DNA of 12,845 nucleotides from an uncultured delta proteobacterium (GTDB lineage: Bacteria > RBG-13-61-14 > DRUE01): contig CAIYYW010000323.1 in the NCBI GenBank assembly GCA_903930515.1, forward strand, positions 1 through 12,845. The letters are read 5' to 3'. Numbering within the stretch: position 1 is the stretch's first letter; the number at the start of each line of letters is the position of its first letter. The position numbers and the translations under genes are program-made. Shown here piece after piece: positions 1 to 6,926 of the stretch. Below the pieces are notes generated by a model. That model was not told where the DNA came from. It saw only the letters and a list, made by a program, of their open reading frames with translations, and ran no database searches.

Positions 1-142
1 ATTTTTCTATCTTCAGGCCTTCCTGCTTGAGCGCCGCCTCCAGTTCCCGGCGGTCAACCTCCAGCAGGGACGCGATCTCCTCCAGGGATTTTTGGGGGTA
101 AAGCTTTTTCGCCTGTTTGATTTTTTTTCGGCTGATTTCCAT
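1..142 (-). CDS. Partial gene, N-terminal 47 codons, HTH-like, function unknown
   Basis: The reading frame starts at ATG 142-140 and runs off the left edge of the window, so only about 47 residues are visible. It begins MEISRKKIKQAKKLYP and continues with a short amphipathic stretch, SLEEIASLLEVDRRELEAAL, that looks like a small helix-turn-helix (about residues 19-38). There is no signal peptide or membrane segment in the visible part. I do not recognise the family: such short HTH-like N termini occur on regulators but also in front of unrelated domains. The start is supported by a good -35/-10 pair upstream (175-180 and 153-158). No Shine-Dalgarno sequence precedes it. It lies downstream of the GMC operon on the same strand but has its own promoter beyond a likely terminator. 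Confidence 0.6.
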   Translation of the reverse strand, partial: MEISRKKIKQAKKLYPQKSLEEIASLLEVDRRELEAALKQEGLKIEK

Positions 143-152
143 TTAAGGGATG

Positions 153-180
153 ATTTTATCACATTTTGCTGTTTGCTCAA
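153..180 (-). promoter_or_regulatory. Promoter of the left partial gene
   Basis: On the minus strand there is TTGAGC (180-175), a 16-base spacer, then TAAAAT (158-153). TGA sits directly before the -10 box, giving an extended -10 (TGn). Only 10 bases separate the -10 box from the ATG at 142, so the predicted 5' leader is about 3 bases and holds no Shine-Dalgarno sequence. Prediction from consensus match only. Confidence 0.5.
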
Positions 181-210
181 GAAAAATCTTGCTTCCCGGC
201 TAACCGGGAA
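181..210 (-). terminator. Likely intrinsic terminator of the miaB-GMC operon
   Basis: Positions 193-210 form a perfect 7-bp inverted repeat, TTCCCGG/CCGGGAA, with a 4-base loop. Read on the minus strand it is followed after five bases by a short T-tract (186-182). It lies 29 bases past the GMC stop codon. The gap between stem and T-run makes it less than ideal. A second small inverted repeat (CAAGA/TCTTG, 178-191) overlaps the T-tract and the next promoter's -35. Confidence 0.5.
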
Positions 211-238
211 TCAAGGAAGAAAAAGTCAGGGGACGCGC

Positions 239-1774
239 TCAGGCGGAACCCGGGCTGAGCTTCATCTTATGGATATAATCCGCGCTGCGGTTGGCAAAGG
301 CCATAATGGATTCCATCGGGTTCACCCCCAGGCAGGTCGGGAAGATGCTGGCGTCGGTTATGAACAAATTTTTTATATCCCAACTCTCCCCGTAGGGGTC
401 CACCACCGAAGTCCTTCGCTCCGATCCCATCTGGCAGGAGCCCATGGGATGGAAGGCCATCATCTCCAGTTCGCTCGGCTTCAAATAGCGCTGGAGCAAA
501 ACCCGGACCTCCTTGATTGAGGTCAGCTCCGGCATCCAGCAGACCGCGGGGTAAACCTTTTTGGCCCCGGCCGCGAGCCAGATTTCCGCGGCATAGGCAA
601 TGGCCCGGCTGGCTTTTTTTATATCTTCGTCGGAAAGCGGATAGTGGATCAAGGGCAGTCCCCAGGGACCCTGGTAAATCGTGCCGCGGGTCTCGTCCAT
701 AATCATCGCGCCGAAGGATGCCAGGTTTTGATAGTGGAACATCAATTCCTTGGCCCGTTCTCCCAGGAAAGGCAGGTTGGCCGCGCTTAACATCGGGATC
801 ACGAACACGCCTTCCAGCATAATCCCCTCGTTCGCGAACTCGTCCACATAAGCGGCCTGGGGAACCCCCAGGTGTCCCCGGATTTCCTGGTCAAATAAGG
901 CCGTCACCCGGATTCCGGGATGGATGCGCAGGTTCTTTCCCACCTGGCCGCTGGAGTTGGCCAGACGGTTCTTCTTGAGCAGGAGCGGGCTGTGGATCGC
1001 TCCCGCGGCCAGAACCAGGACCTTGCATTTCACGCTGAATTTGCTTTTCGGCTTTCCGGTCTCCGCGTCCAGGATGCTCCCCCCCACCCCAGTGGCCTGT
1101 CCGTCCTTGACCAGAATTTTTTCCGCCCGAGCGTTGCAATAAACCCGGGCCCCAAGCTCAACCGCCCGCGGGATATAATTCAAATCGGTGGACCGCTTGC
1201 CGTCGGTGGGGCAGCCCAGGGTGCATACGCCGCACCCGTGGCAATTCTCATTCGCGTTCCTGGTCAAGGGTCCGCAGGAATACCCAAGCTTTTTCGCGCC
1301 TTCCAGAAAAACTTCGTTGTTCCGGCCCATCACCTCGCGCGAGACCGGGGCGGCGCTCACCATTTTTTCCACCCGCTCAAAATAAGGCAGCATCTGCTCC
1401 GGCTCAACCCCTTCAATCGCGAATTCCCGCCTCCAACGACGCAGCACCTTGTTCGGGGTCTTGAAGCAAGTGCCGGAATTGACCTTGGTGGTTCCGCCCA
1501 GGGCCTTCCCGATTGGCAGGATCACCGGCGGCCTTCCCAGGGTAATGGTCCCGCCGTTGTCTCGGTACATTTTGCGGAAAACATCCATCGGGTCTTTCGG
1601 GTAGTTGTCCTTGTTCCACTTTGATCCTTCCTCCAGCAAAACCACGCTGTGGCCGTACTCGGCCAATTCCTTGGCCGCCACCGCCCCTCCGGCTCCGGAT
1701 CCGATCACGCAAACCTCCGCGCTCTCCGCCACTTCTCCGCAAAGCTCAAAACCTTCAAAAAGTTTTCCCTCCAT
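239..1774 (-). CDS. GMC-family FAD-dependent oxidoreductase (gluconate 2-dehydrogenase-like large subunit)
   Basis: A 511-residue flavoprotein that probably oxidises an alcohol or sugar hydroxyl and passes electrons from FAD to an acceptor; the substrate is unknown. An N-terminal dinucleotide-binding motif, VIGSGAGGAVAAKELAE, lies at about residues 23-39, and LGGTTKVNSG at about 92-101 fits the GMC FAD region. The C-terminal GMC domain has HPMGSCQMGS (about 442-451) and GVNPMES (about 483-489). By family comparison H442 and N485 would be the active-site pair. A Cys cluster NCHGCGVCTLGCP at about 177-189 is present. There is no signal peptide or twin-arginine motif, so it is probably cytoplasmic. 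The ATG at 1774 overlaps the upstream TGA by one base (TGATG), with GAAGG six bases ahead; a GTG at 1777 is a possible alternative start. It is the last gene of the operon. Confidence 0.88.
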   Translation of the reverse strand: MEGKLFEGFELCGEVAESAEVCVIGSGAGGAVAAKELAEYGHSVVLLEEGSKWNKDNYPKDPMDVFRKMYRDNGGTITLGRPPVILPIGKALGGTTKVNSGTCFKTPNKVLRRWRREFAIEGVEPEQMLPYFERVEKMVSAAPVSREVMGRNNEVFLEGAKKLGYSCGPLTRNANENCHGCGVCTLGCPTDGKRSTDLNYIPRAVELGARVYCNARAEKILVKDGQATGVGGSILDAETGKPKSKFSVKCKVLVLAAGAIHSPLLLKKNRLANSSGQVGKNLRIHPGIRVTALFDQEIRGHLGVPQAAYVDEFANEGIMLEGVFVIPMLSAANLPFLGERAKELMFHYQNLASFGAMIMDETRGTIYQGPWGLPLIHYPLSDEDIKKASRAIAYAAEIWLAAGAKKVYPAVCWMPELTSIKEVRVLLQRYLKPSELEMMAFHPMGSCQMGSERRTSVVDPYGESWDIKNLFITDASIFPTCLGVNPMESIMAFANRSADYIHKMKLSPGSA

Positions 1775-2199
1775 CACTTCCCTTCCCCCCCTTTAACCAC
1801 CCGGTAACATTTCCCGGTCTGATACCGGATCTTTTCCCAGACCAGGGGCTGATTATAAAACGCGGCCATAAACACCCCCTTGGTCAGCAGCACCGTCCAT
1901 CTCCGGAGCATCAACCGGCTCTGCTCCCAGCTTTCCAGGAATGCCGTCTGCTGCTCCGGGCTCATCCAGGTGAAGAGCCGGAACTTAAAAAACCAGAGCG
2001 GGGCCAATTCCCAGCTCCAGGCGAATAATTTCAAGCCCGTGACCGCGATCGGGAATTCGCCGAACCTTTCCAACATCCGCTCCACCAGGGCGGTATCCCG
2101 CGCCCCCGGATAGTCGGGGCCGCCGGAAGGAATGATCCGCTCCGCCAGATCCTCTAAAATTTTTAGCGTGCGATTCCCTAACTTTTTCTCGCTTGCCAT
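1774..2199 (-). CDS. Gluconate 2-dehydrogenase subunit 3-like protein
   Basis: A 141-residue protein whose N-terminal stretch, TLKILEDLAERIIPSGGPDYPGA (split here: TLKILEDLAERI then IPSGGPDYPGA, about residues 12-34), is typical of the small subunit of GMC-type membrane dehydrogenases (gluconate 2-dehydrogenase subunit 3 family). The rest is helical and rich in Trp and Phe, suggesting a close contact surface. It precedes and overlaps the GMC gene, matching the usual pairing of small and large subunit, so I infer the two products form one enzyme. No signal peptide is visible, although family members are often exported. The start has a full Shine-Dalgarno AGGAGG five bases upstream. Its first 22 bases overlap the end of the VanZ-like gene. 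Confidence 0.8.
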   Translation of the reverse strand: MASEKKLGNRTLKILEDLAERIIPSGGPDYPGARDTALVERMLERFGEFPIAVTGLKLFAWSWELAPLWFFKFRLFTWMSPEQQTAFLESWEQSRLMLRRWTVLLTKGVFMAAFYNQPLVWEKIRYQTGKCYRVVKGGEGK

Positions 2200-2567
2200 C
2201 CCAGCCTCCTTTTATGCAGCCATAACCACAACCCGAAACAGATCAGACCCGCCGATATCCCCAGCGCGTCCGCTAAAAAATCATATCCGTCGCAGACCCG
2301 GCCCGGAACCCTTCTCTGAAGCAGTTCCAGCAGCAGCCCGGCATTGGCTCCGAACAACGCGATCAGCAGCGCCATCCGAAGGCTCCGCCTCGGATGATAA
2401 AAACCGAAAACGCCGAACGGGATGTAAAATAAAAAATGAACCACCTTGTCCCGCCCGTGCGGAAGCGGCATCAGCGATTTGGGACTAAGGCTGAAAAACC
2501 CGATCAGGAGCACCCAAGCGAGGAATCCGATCCAGAACTTGCCGCCGGCCCGGAACAACAGCTTCAT
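2178..2567 (-). CDS. VanZ-like family membrane protein
   Basis: A 129-residue integral membrane protein with about four hydrophobic segments (roughly residues 11-27, 42-57, 64-81 and 99-117). VanZ-family signatures are visible: DKVVHFLFYIPFG (about 40-52) and E81-x-x-Q84 followed by VPGR and a later D-x-x-A-D-A-L-G-I motif (about 87-104). The family is named after a teicoplanin-resistance protein, but most members, probably including this one, have no proven role. The length is normal for a single-domain member. It starts 6 bases after the DUF151 stop with a weak AAGG Shine-Dalgarno, and its end overlaps the subunit-3 gene by 22 bases, so translation is probably coupled. Confidence 0.85.
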   Translation of the reverse strand: MKLLFRAGGKFWIGFLAWVLLIGFFSLSPKSLMPLPHGRDKVVHFLFYIPFGVFGFYHPRRSLRMALLIALFGANAGLLLELLQRRVPGRVCDGYDFLADALGISAGLICFGLWLWLHKRRLGWQARKS

Positions 2568-2573
2568 CCGGCC

Positions 2574-3068
2574 TTACATTTTATATTTGCCGAAGTCCTC
2601 AGGGTCCAGCCCTTCCAGAATCTCGGTCCATTTATCCTTGTTTTCCTGACTGAATTCGCTCTCCTTAGAGTCCAGCTTCTGAGACTTGTCCAGAACCTCC
2701 TGGGCCACAAATACCGGCGCGCTCACCCGGAGCGCCACCGCGATCGCGTCGCTGGGACGGGAGTCTATCGCGAGCGTCCCGGCCTGGGTCTGGAGATGGA
2801 TCAGGGCGTAATAGGTATTATCGCGCAGGTCGGTGATCTCAATCTTGACCACCGAAACCTTGAGCTGTTCCAGGATGTTTTTCAACAGGTCGTGCGTGAG
2901 CGGCCGATGGATCTTGATCTTTTCCAGCTCCATCGCGATCGCGCTCGCCTCCAGGAGACCGATCCAGATCGGCAAAGTATGTTTCCCGTCCGCGTCCTTC
3001 AGGATCACGATCGGGACATTACTGACCGGGTCCAGGATAATCCCGCTGACTTTCATCTCAATATACAT
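2574..3068 (-). CDS. Bifunctional nuclease family protein (DUF151/BFN)
   Basis: A 164-residue protein of the DUF151 family. Conserved blocks are ILDPVSNVPIVILKD (about residues 11-25), LPIWIGLLEASAIAMELE (about 32-49), RPLTHDLL (about 55-62) and IDSRPSDAIAVALR (about 101-114). A short charged C-terminal tail ends in LDPEDFGKYKM, common in bacterial members. Some family members have been reported to have RNase/DNase activity; the physiological role in bacteria is unclear. It is probably cytoplasmic and has no signal peptide. It starts inside the last codons of miaB (16-base overlap) behind a good Shine-Dalgarno (AAGGAG, 7 bases upstream), so it is likely cotranslated with miaB. Confidence 0.92.
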   Translation of the reverse strand: MYIEMKVSGIILDPVSNVPIVILKDADGKHTLPIWIGLLEASAIAMELEKIKIHRPLTHDLLKNILEQLKVSVVKIEITDLRDNTYYALIHLQTQAGTLAIDSRPSDAIAVALRVSAPVFVAQEVLDKSQKLDSKESEFSQENKDKWTEILEGLDPEDFGKYKM

Positions 3069-4441
3069 TGCTCTTCTCCTTGCCGGTTTCCTTCGTTATC
3101 CACGCGCGCAACGACTTCGCCAAGCAAAGAATGTTTCAAACTCCTCTTTATATTGGCGGAAACCAATCTCCCCTGCAACCCGCGATGACCTTGAGCCGGG
3201 ATATGAACCAGTCTCCCCTCGCGCGACCTCCCGGTCAGCCGTTCCGGATCGCTCTTGCTCACCCCTTCCACCAGGATCTCCTTGACCTTGCCCGCCTGGG
3301 CCTGGTTCTTCTTCTCCGTGATCCGGCTCACCGCCGACGAAAGCCGGTAAAGCCGTTCCAGCTTGACCGGCTCCGGAACCTGGTCCGGATAGTTTGCCGC
3401 GCGGGTCATCGGCCGGGAACAATAGCGGAAGGTGAAGGCCTCGTCAAATTCAATCCGCTCCGCCAACTCAAGGGTGCGCTGAAAATCCGGCTCGGTTTCG
3501 CCCGGGAAACCCACGATCAAATCCGTGCCGATCCCGATTTCAGGCATTGCCGAGCGGAGCTTCTCAATCAGCCCCAGGTATTGATCCCCGGTATAGTTCC
3601 GGCCCATCAGTTCCAGGATGTGGTCCGAGCCGGCCTGGAGCGGCAGATGGATCTGCTCGCAAATTTTCCTCTCTCCGGCCATCGCCTCAATCAGCCGGTC
3701 CGAGAGGTCCTTGGGATGGTTGGTGGTGAAACGGATCCGCTCGATCCCGTCCACTCGCGCCACCCTTTTCAGCAAAGCCGGGAAATCCACTCCCGAGCCG
3801 TTTTTAATTCCGTAGGAATTGACATTCTGCCCGAGCAAAACCGTTTCCTTGACGCCCTTTTCCGACCAGGCCTGAACCTCGGAAATAATCTCGTCCGGAT
3901 TCCGGCTGATTTCCGGACCGCGAACATAAGGCACCACGCAAAAAGCGCAGTAATTATCGCAGCCTTCCATGATCGTGACAAACTGGCTTACCCCGCCGGA
4001 CGGCTGGTCCAAAGAGATTCGGAAGAGCAAATCCGGATCATCGGCGTCCGCCCATTCCGTTCGCAGAACCCGCTTTCCGGTCAGGACCTGGTCCAGCACT
4101 TCTCCAAGTTTAGCCACCTGATTGGTCCCGAGCGCGAAATTCAAGCCGGGAAAACGGTCCAACAATTTCTCTTGGTATTGCTGAGAAACGCATCCGCAAA
4201 TGCCCAAAATCAATTCCGGCCGTGTCCGCTCCTTGGCCTGACAGAATCGCCCCACCATACTCAGCGCCTTCCGCTCCGGCTTGTCCCGGACCGTGCAGGT
4301 GTTGATCAGGATCAGGTCGGCCGAGTCGGAATTTTCAGACGCCTGAATCCCTCTTTCCCGCAGGATTCCCTCCATCCGCTCGCAGTCCCGCACATTCATC
4401 TGGCATCCGAAATTGATGATGAAATAGCGGCTCGGCTTCAT
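3053..4441 (-). CDS. miaB: tRNA-2-methylthio-N6-dimethylallyladenosine synthase MiaB
   Basis: A 462-residue radical-SAM methylthiotransferase that adds the 2-methylthio group to i6A37 of tRNAs reading UNN codons. The N-terminal UPF0004 domain has GCQMN (C13), NTCTVR (C49) and GCVSQQ (C84) for the auxiliary Fe-S cluster. The radical-SAM motif CDNYCAFC (C161, C165, C168) is followed by VVPYVRG, which favours MiaB over RimO or MtaB. GTDLIVGFPGET lies at about 315-326, and a C-terminal TRAM-like domain covers about 386-450. The length is normal. An oddity is YCSRPMTRAA (340-349), where the family usually has a YSxRPGTxA-type segment. It is first in the minus-strand operon and its ATG has no Shine-Dalgarno but sits 7 bases behind a -10 box. 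It overlaps the DUF151 gene at its 3' end. Confidence 0.96.
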   Translation of the reverse strand: MKPSRYFIINFGCQMNVRDCERMEGILRERGIQASENSDSADLILINTCTVRDKPERKALSMVGRFCQAKERTRPELILGICGCVSQQYQEKLLDRFPGLNFALGTNQVAKLGEVLDQVLTGKRVLRTEWADADDPDLLFRISLDQPSGGVSQFVTIMEGCDNYCAFCVVPYVRGPEISRNPDEIISEVQAWSEKGVKETVLLGQNVNSYGIKNGSGVDFPALLKRVARVDGIERIRFTTNHPKDLSDRLIEAMAGERKICEQIHLPLQAGSDHILELMGRNYTGDQYLGLIEKLRSAMPEIGIGTDLIVGFPGETEPDFQRTLELAERIEFDEAFTFRYCSRPMTRAANYPDQVPEPVKLERLYRLSSAVSRITEKKNQAQAGKVKEILVEGVSKSDPERLTGRSREGRLVHIPAQGHRGLQGRLVSANIKRSLKHSLLGEVVARVDNEGNRQGEEQCILR

Positions 4442-4448
4442 TCCGATT

Positions 4449-4477
4449 AAGCTAACGGAAACGCATCCTCAAGTCAA
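4449..4477 (-). promoter_or_regulatory. miaB operon promoter, predicted leaderless
   Basis: On the minus strand there is TTGACT (4477-4472, part of the longer TTGACTTGA), exactly 17 bases of spacer, then TAGCTT (4454-4449). The miaB ATG begins 8 bases after the -10 box ends (7-base gap), so transcription would start at or next to the A of ATG. The -35 matches consensus at 5 of 6 bases, the -10 only at 3 of 6. The same 9-mer, spacer and gap precede the divergent spoIID-like gene, which raises my confidence. Confidence 0.55.
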
Positions 4478-4527
4478 TCGCGACTTTTCCAAGGGAGTGC
4501 GATATAAATGTTGATAAATCACACCTA

Positions 4528-4559
4528 TGGCAGGAGCCCGCCCGAGGCAAGCCCTGCCA
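4528..4559. repeat. Inverted repeat TGGCAGG/CCTGCCA between divergent promoters
   Basis: TGGCAGG (4528-4534) and CCTGCCA (4553-4559) are perfect 7-bp reverse complements around an 18-base GC-rich loop. It lies between the miaB and spoIID promoters, about 50 bases from the first and 87 from the second. It could be an operator or a small dispersed repeat; there is no T-run to make it a terminator. Confidence 0.4.
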
Positions 4560-4574
4560 AGACAGAATCCATAG

Positions 4575-4594
4575 ATGTCGCCAAATATGTCGCC
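4575..4594. repeat. Short direct repeat ATGTCGCC x2
   Basis: ATGTCGCC occurs at 4575-4582 and again at 4587-4594. The copies are 12 bases apart, close to one helical turn, so both would face the same side of the DNA. They sit about 52 bases upstream of the spoIID -35. A tandem binding site for an activator is possible, but chance cannot be excluded for an 8-mer. Confidence 0.3.
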
Positions 4595-4645
4595 CACCCT
4601 TTTCCCGGATTCCGCGGCGCCCAGGGGTCTGTTGTTCGGCCAGGT

Positions 4646-4674
4646 TTGACTTGAAGGCGCTTTGTCCATAGAAT
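4646..4674 (+). promoter_or_regulatory. Promoter of the spoIID-GGDEF-queA operon, predicted leaderless
   Basis: TTGACT (4646-4651, within TTGACTTGA), a 17-base spacer and TAGAAT (4669-4674) give a strong housekeeping-sigma match, with 5 of 6 bases in each box. The ATG starts at 4682 after a 7-base gap, so the expected transcription start falls on or beside the start codon. No Shine-Dalgarno sequence is present between the -10 box and the ATG. Confidence 0.65.
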
Positions 4675-4681
4675 TGATCAA

Positions 4682-5803
4682 ATGTTTAAGAACAAAAGCC
4701 GGATTTGGATGGGACTGGCGGCGCTGGCCCTGACTTTTATGCTTGGGGCGGCCAAGAAGGACGAGCGTGGGGTCCGGGTATTGCTGGGCGAGATCAGCCA
4801 GCCGGTGATGCTAGACGGGAAAGAACTGAAGGTTCAATCAAAACGGAAGGCCCAGAATTTCAACGGCAAGGTCCAGGTTGAGCCGAGGGACGGCAAGCTC
4901 TGGATCCAGGGGAAGGATGTTGGGGCCTCGTTGAAGATCAGTGGCTCAGGGCCGATCTCGGCGAATGGCAAGAGCTATCACGGCGGTCTCCGGATTGAGA
5001 AGGTTGAAGGTCATTTTTTGATGATCAATATTTTGGGCCTGGAGGATTATTTGGCCGGGGTGGTCAAGAATGAAATGTCGGTGAAATGGCCGATGGAGGC
5101 CCTGAAGGCCCAGACCATCCTGGCGCGGACCTATGCCCTGGGAAGAATGGAACAGCCCCGGACCGAATTTTACGATCTGTTTTCCACGGTGGAGGACCAG
5201 GTTTATTCCGGGATGGACGCGGAGGCCGAGGAGAGCTGGAAGGCGATCAAGGATACCCGGGGCGAGGTTTTATTTTATCAGGGCAAGCCGGCCCAGGTAT
5301 ATTATCATTCCTGCTGCGGGGGTTGGACCGAGCCGGTGGAATATGTCTGGGGCGGAAGCGGAAATCCATATCTGACCGCGGTGAAGTGCGATTACTGCCA
5401 GGACTGTCCCTATTATTTCTGGAGGTATCCGGACCAGAGCGCGCTGAGCGGGCAGGAGCTGGCCAACCGACTCGGGTACCAGGGAGAGACGGTGAGCGAG
5501 GCTCGGGTGGCTGATCTGAGTCCGGGCCAGCGGGTGATCAAGCTGGAGTTGAAGTTCCAATCCGGGTATAAAACTATGATCAGCGGGAATGATTTCCGGG
5601 TGCGGCTGGGAAGAGAGGTGATCCGGAGCACGCTGTTCAAGGTGGAAAAGGTTCCGGAGGGATTCATCGTTTTCGGGTCCGGGTCCGGGCACGGGGTCGG
5701 CCTGTGCCAGTGGGGCGCGAAAGGGATGGCCGAGGCCGGGAAGAGCTGCCAACAAATCCTGGAATATTATTTCCCGGGCGCTGAAATCAAAAAGGCGGAT
5801 TGA
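4682..5803 (+). CDS. SpoIID/LytB domain protein, putative peptidoglycan lytic transglycosylase
   Basis: A 373-residue exported protein. Residues 1-24 form a signal peptide (MFKNKSRIW then a hydrophobic core ending LGAA), which argues for this ATG over the internal ATG at codon 10. The SpoIID/LytB catalytic region spans about 100-365. NILGLEDYLAGVVKNEM (106-122) includes E121, which aligns with the catalytic glutamate of SpoIID, followed by WPMEALKAQTILARTYAL. YYHSCCGGWTE (207-217), VWGG and C236/C239/C242 fit the His/Cys zinc-site region known from SpoIID structures. GSGSGHGVGLCQWGAKGMAEAG (332-353) closes the domain. In spore formers SpoIID cleaves denuded glycan strands; in non-sporulating bacteria homologues such as LytB act in division or wall turnover. 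With no sporulation genes here, I infer a wall-remodelling role in the periplasm or cell wall. Confidence 0.9.
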   Translation: MFKNKSRIWMGLAALALTFMLGAAKKDERGVRVLLGEISQPVMLDGKELKVQSKRKAQNFNGKVQVEPRDGKLWIQGKDVGASLKISGSGPISANGKSYHGGLRIEKVEGHFLMINILGLEDYLAGVVKNEMSVKWPMEALKAQTILARTYALGRMEQPRTEFYDLFSTVEDQVYSGMDAEAEESWKAIKDTRGEVLFYQGKPAQVYYHSCCGGWTEPVEYVWGGSGNPYLTAVKCDYCQDCPYYFWRYPDQSALSGQELANRLGYQGETVSEARVADLSPGQRVIKLELKFQSGYKTMISGNDFRVRLGREVIRSTLFKVEKVPEGFIVFGSGSGHGVGLCQWGAKGMAEAGKSCQQILEYYFPGAEIKKAD

Positions 5804-5810
5804 AGGCAAA

Positions 5811-6920
5811 ATGAATGAACGGGACCGACTGAAAAAGGAAACCAAGCGGCTGACCGAGGAGATCCTCAATTTAGAGGGAGCGAATCGGAAGCTGAACGAG
5901 CGGTTGATCGAGCTATATATCCTTTACCAACTCACGCGCCAGCTCAGCCTGAGCTTGAACCTGAACGAGTTGTTCGAGCGGGCGATGAACCTGATCCAGG
6001 ATGTGCTGCACCTGGATGAATATTCAATTATGCTCCTGAACGACGAGAGCGGTCTTCTGGAAATCCGGGCGAGCCGGGGATTGAGCGATGACATCGTGGC
6101 CCGGGGACGGGTCAAGTCGGGAGAGGGCTTGAGCGGAAAGGTGGCGGCGTTGGGCAAACCGGTCCTGGTCGCGGACCTGTCCACCAATGACACCTATATA
6201 TATTATCCCGGGAGCGGCAAGCGCAAGGGATCATATTTGGGAATCCCGCTCCTGGCCCGGGACGGCCGAATTTTTGGGGTGCTCAATTTACATAATTCTG
6301 ACCCGGCCGGCTTTAACGAGAAGGACTTGAGGCTGTTCCAGGCCGCGGCCGAGCAGGTGTCGATCTCGCTGGACAACGCGCTAACCTTCCAGATGACCAA
6401 GGAGCTGACCAACCGGGACGAGCTGACCAAGCTCTATAACCGCAGGTATTTCTTCGAGCGGCTGGAAAAGGAAGTGGAGCGGGCGAAGCGGTATCAGAGG
6501 AAGCTTTCCCTGCTGATGATAGACATAGACCATTTCAAGAACTACAACGACACCTTCGGACATCTCCACGGGGACGATGTGCTCCGCCAGATCGGGCAGG
6601 CCCTGGAAAAAAATTTGCGCAAGGTGGATGTGATCGCCCGTTACGGGGGCGAGGAATTTTTGGCGCTCTTGCCGGAGACCGACAAAAAGAGCGCCAAGCG
6701 GGTAGGAGAGAAACTGCGGAAGGCGGTGGAGAAAGCCGACTTTCATTCCAAGGTTTCCGAGCTGGGTCCGGGTAAAATCGCCATCACCATCGGGATCAGC
6801 GCGTTCCCGGACGATTGTCAGGACGCCCTTGAGCTTTTGGACCTGGCGGACAAGGCGATGTATTACGGAAAGGTCCAGGGCCGGAACCGGGTCTGCGCGG
6901 AACTGCCTTCTAAAAAATAA
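5811..6920 (+). CDS. GAF-GGDEF diguanylate cyclase
   Basis: A 369-residue cytoplasmic signalling protein that should make c-di-GMP from two GTP. An N-terminal coiled coil (about residues 1-45, rich in E, K, R and L) leads into a GAF sensor domain (about 50-195; ligand unknown). The GGDEF domain begins with the typical DELTKLYNRRYF (203-214), has IDIDHFKNYND (237-247), the active-site GGEEF (279-283) and the inhibitory I-site R270-x-x-D273 five residues upstream of it. All key residues are present, so it is predicted active and product-inhibited. It starts 8 bases after the spoIID-like stop, with GAAGG overlapping that stop codon as Shine-Dalgarno, so it is cotranscribed. There is no EAL or HD-GYP domain. 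Confidence 0.93.
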   Translation: MNERDRLKKETKRLTEEILNLEGANRKLNERLIELYILYQLTRQLSLSLNLNELFERAMNLIQDVLHLDEYSIMLLNDESGLLEIRASRGLSDDIVARGRVKSGEGLSGKVAALGKPVLVADLSTNDTYIYYPGSGKRKGSYLGIPLLARDGRIFGVLNLHNSDPAGFNEKDLRLFQAAAEQVSISLDNALTFQMTKELTNRDELTKLYNRRYFFERLEKEVERAKRYQRKLSLLMIDIDHFKNYNDTFGHLHGDDVLRQIGQALEKNLRKVDVIARYGGEEFLALLPETDKKSAKRVGEKLRKAVEKADFHSKVSELGPGKIAITIGISAFPDDCQDALELLDLADKAMYYGKVQGRNRVCAELPSKK

Positions 6921-6926
6921 CGATCA

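Noticed and set aside
3068-4450. 460-residue plus-strand open frame antisense to miaB
   Set aside because: It is the mirror of a clear MiaB coding sequence in GC-rich DNA, with an amino-acid mix (many Arg, Pro, His) typical of shadow frames.
4469-4681. 70-residue minus-strand reading frame in the miaB-spoIID gap
   Set aside because: It has no recognisable domain, lies across the predicted divergent promoters and inverted repeat, and its frame opens only because of local composition.
4709-4711. Internal ATG (codon 10) as the start of the spoIID-like gene
   Set aside because: It would remove the positively charged start of the signal peptide and has no better Shine-Dalgarno. The promoter supports the ATG at 4682.
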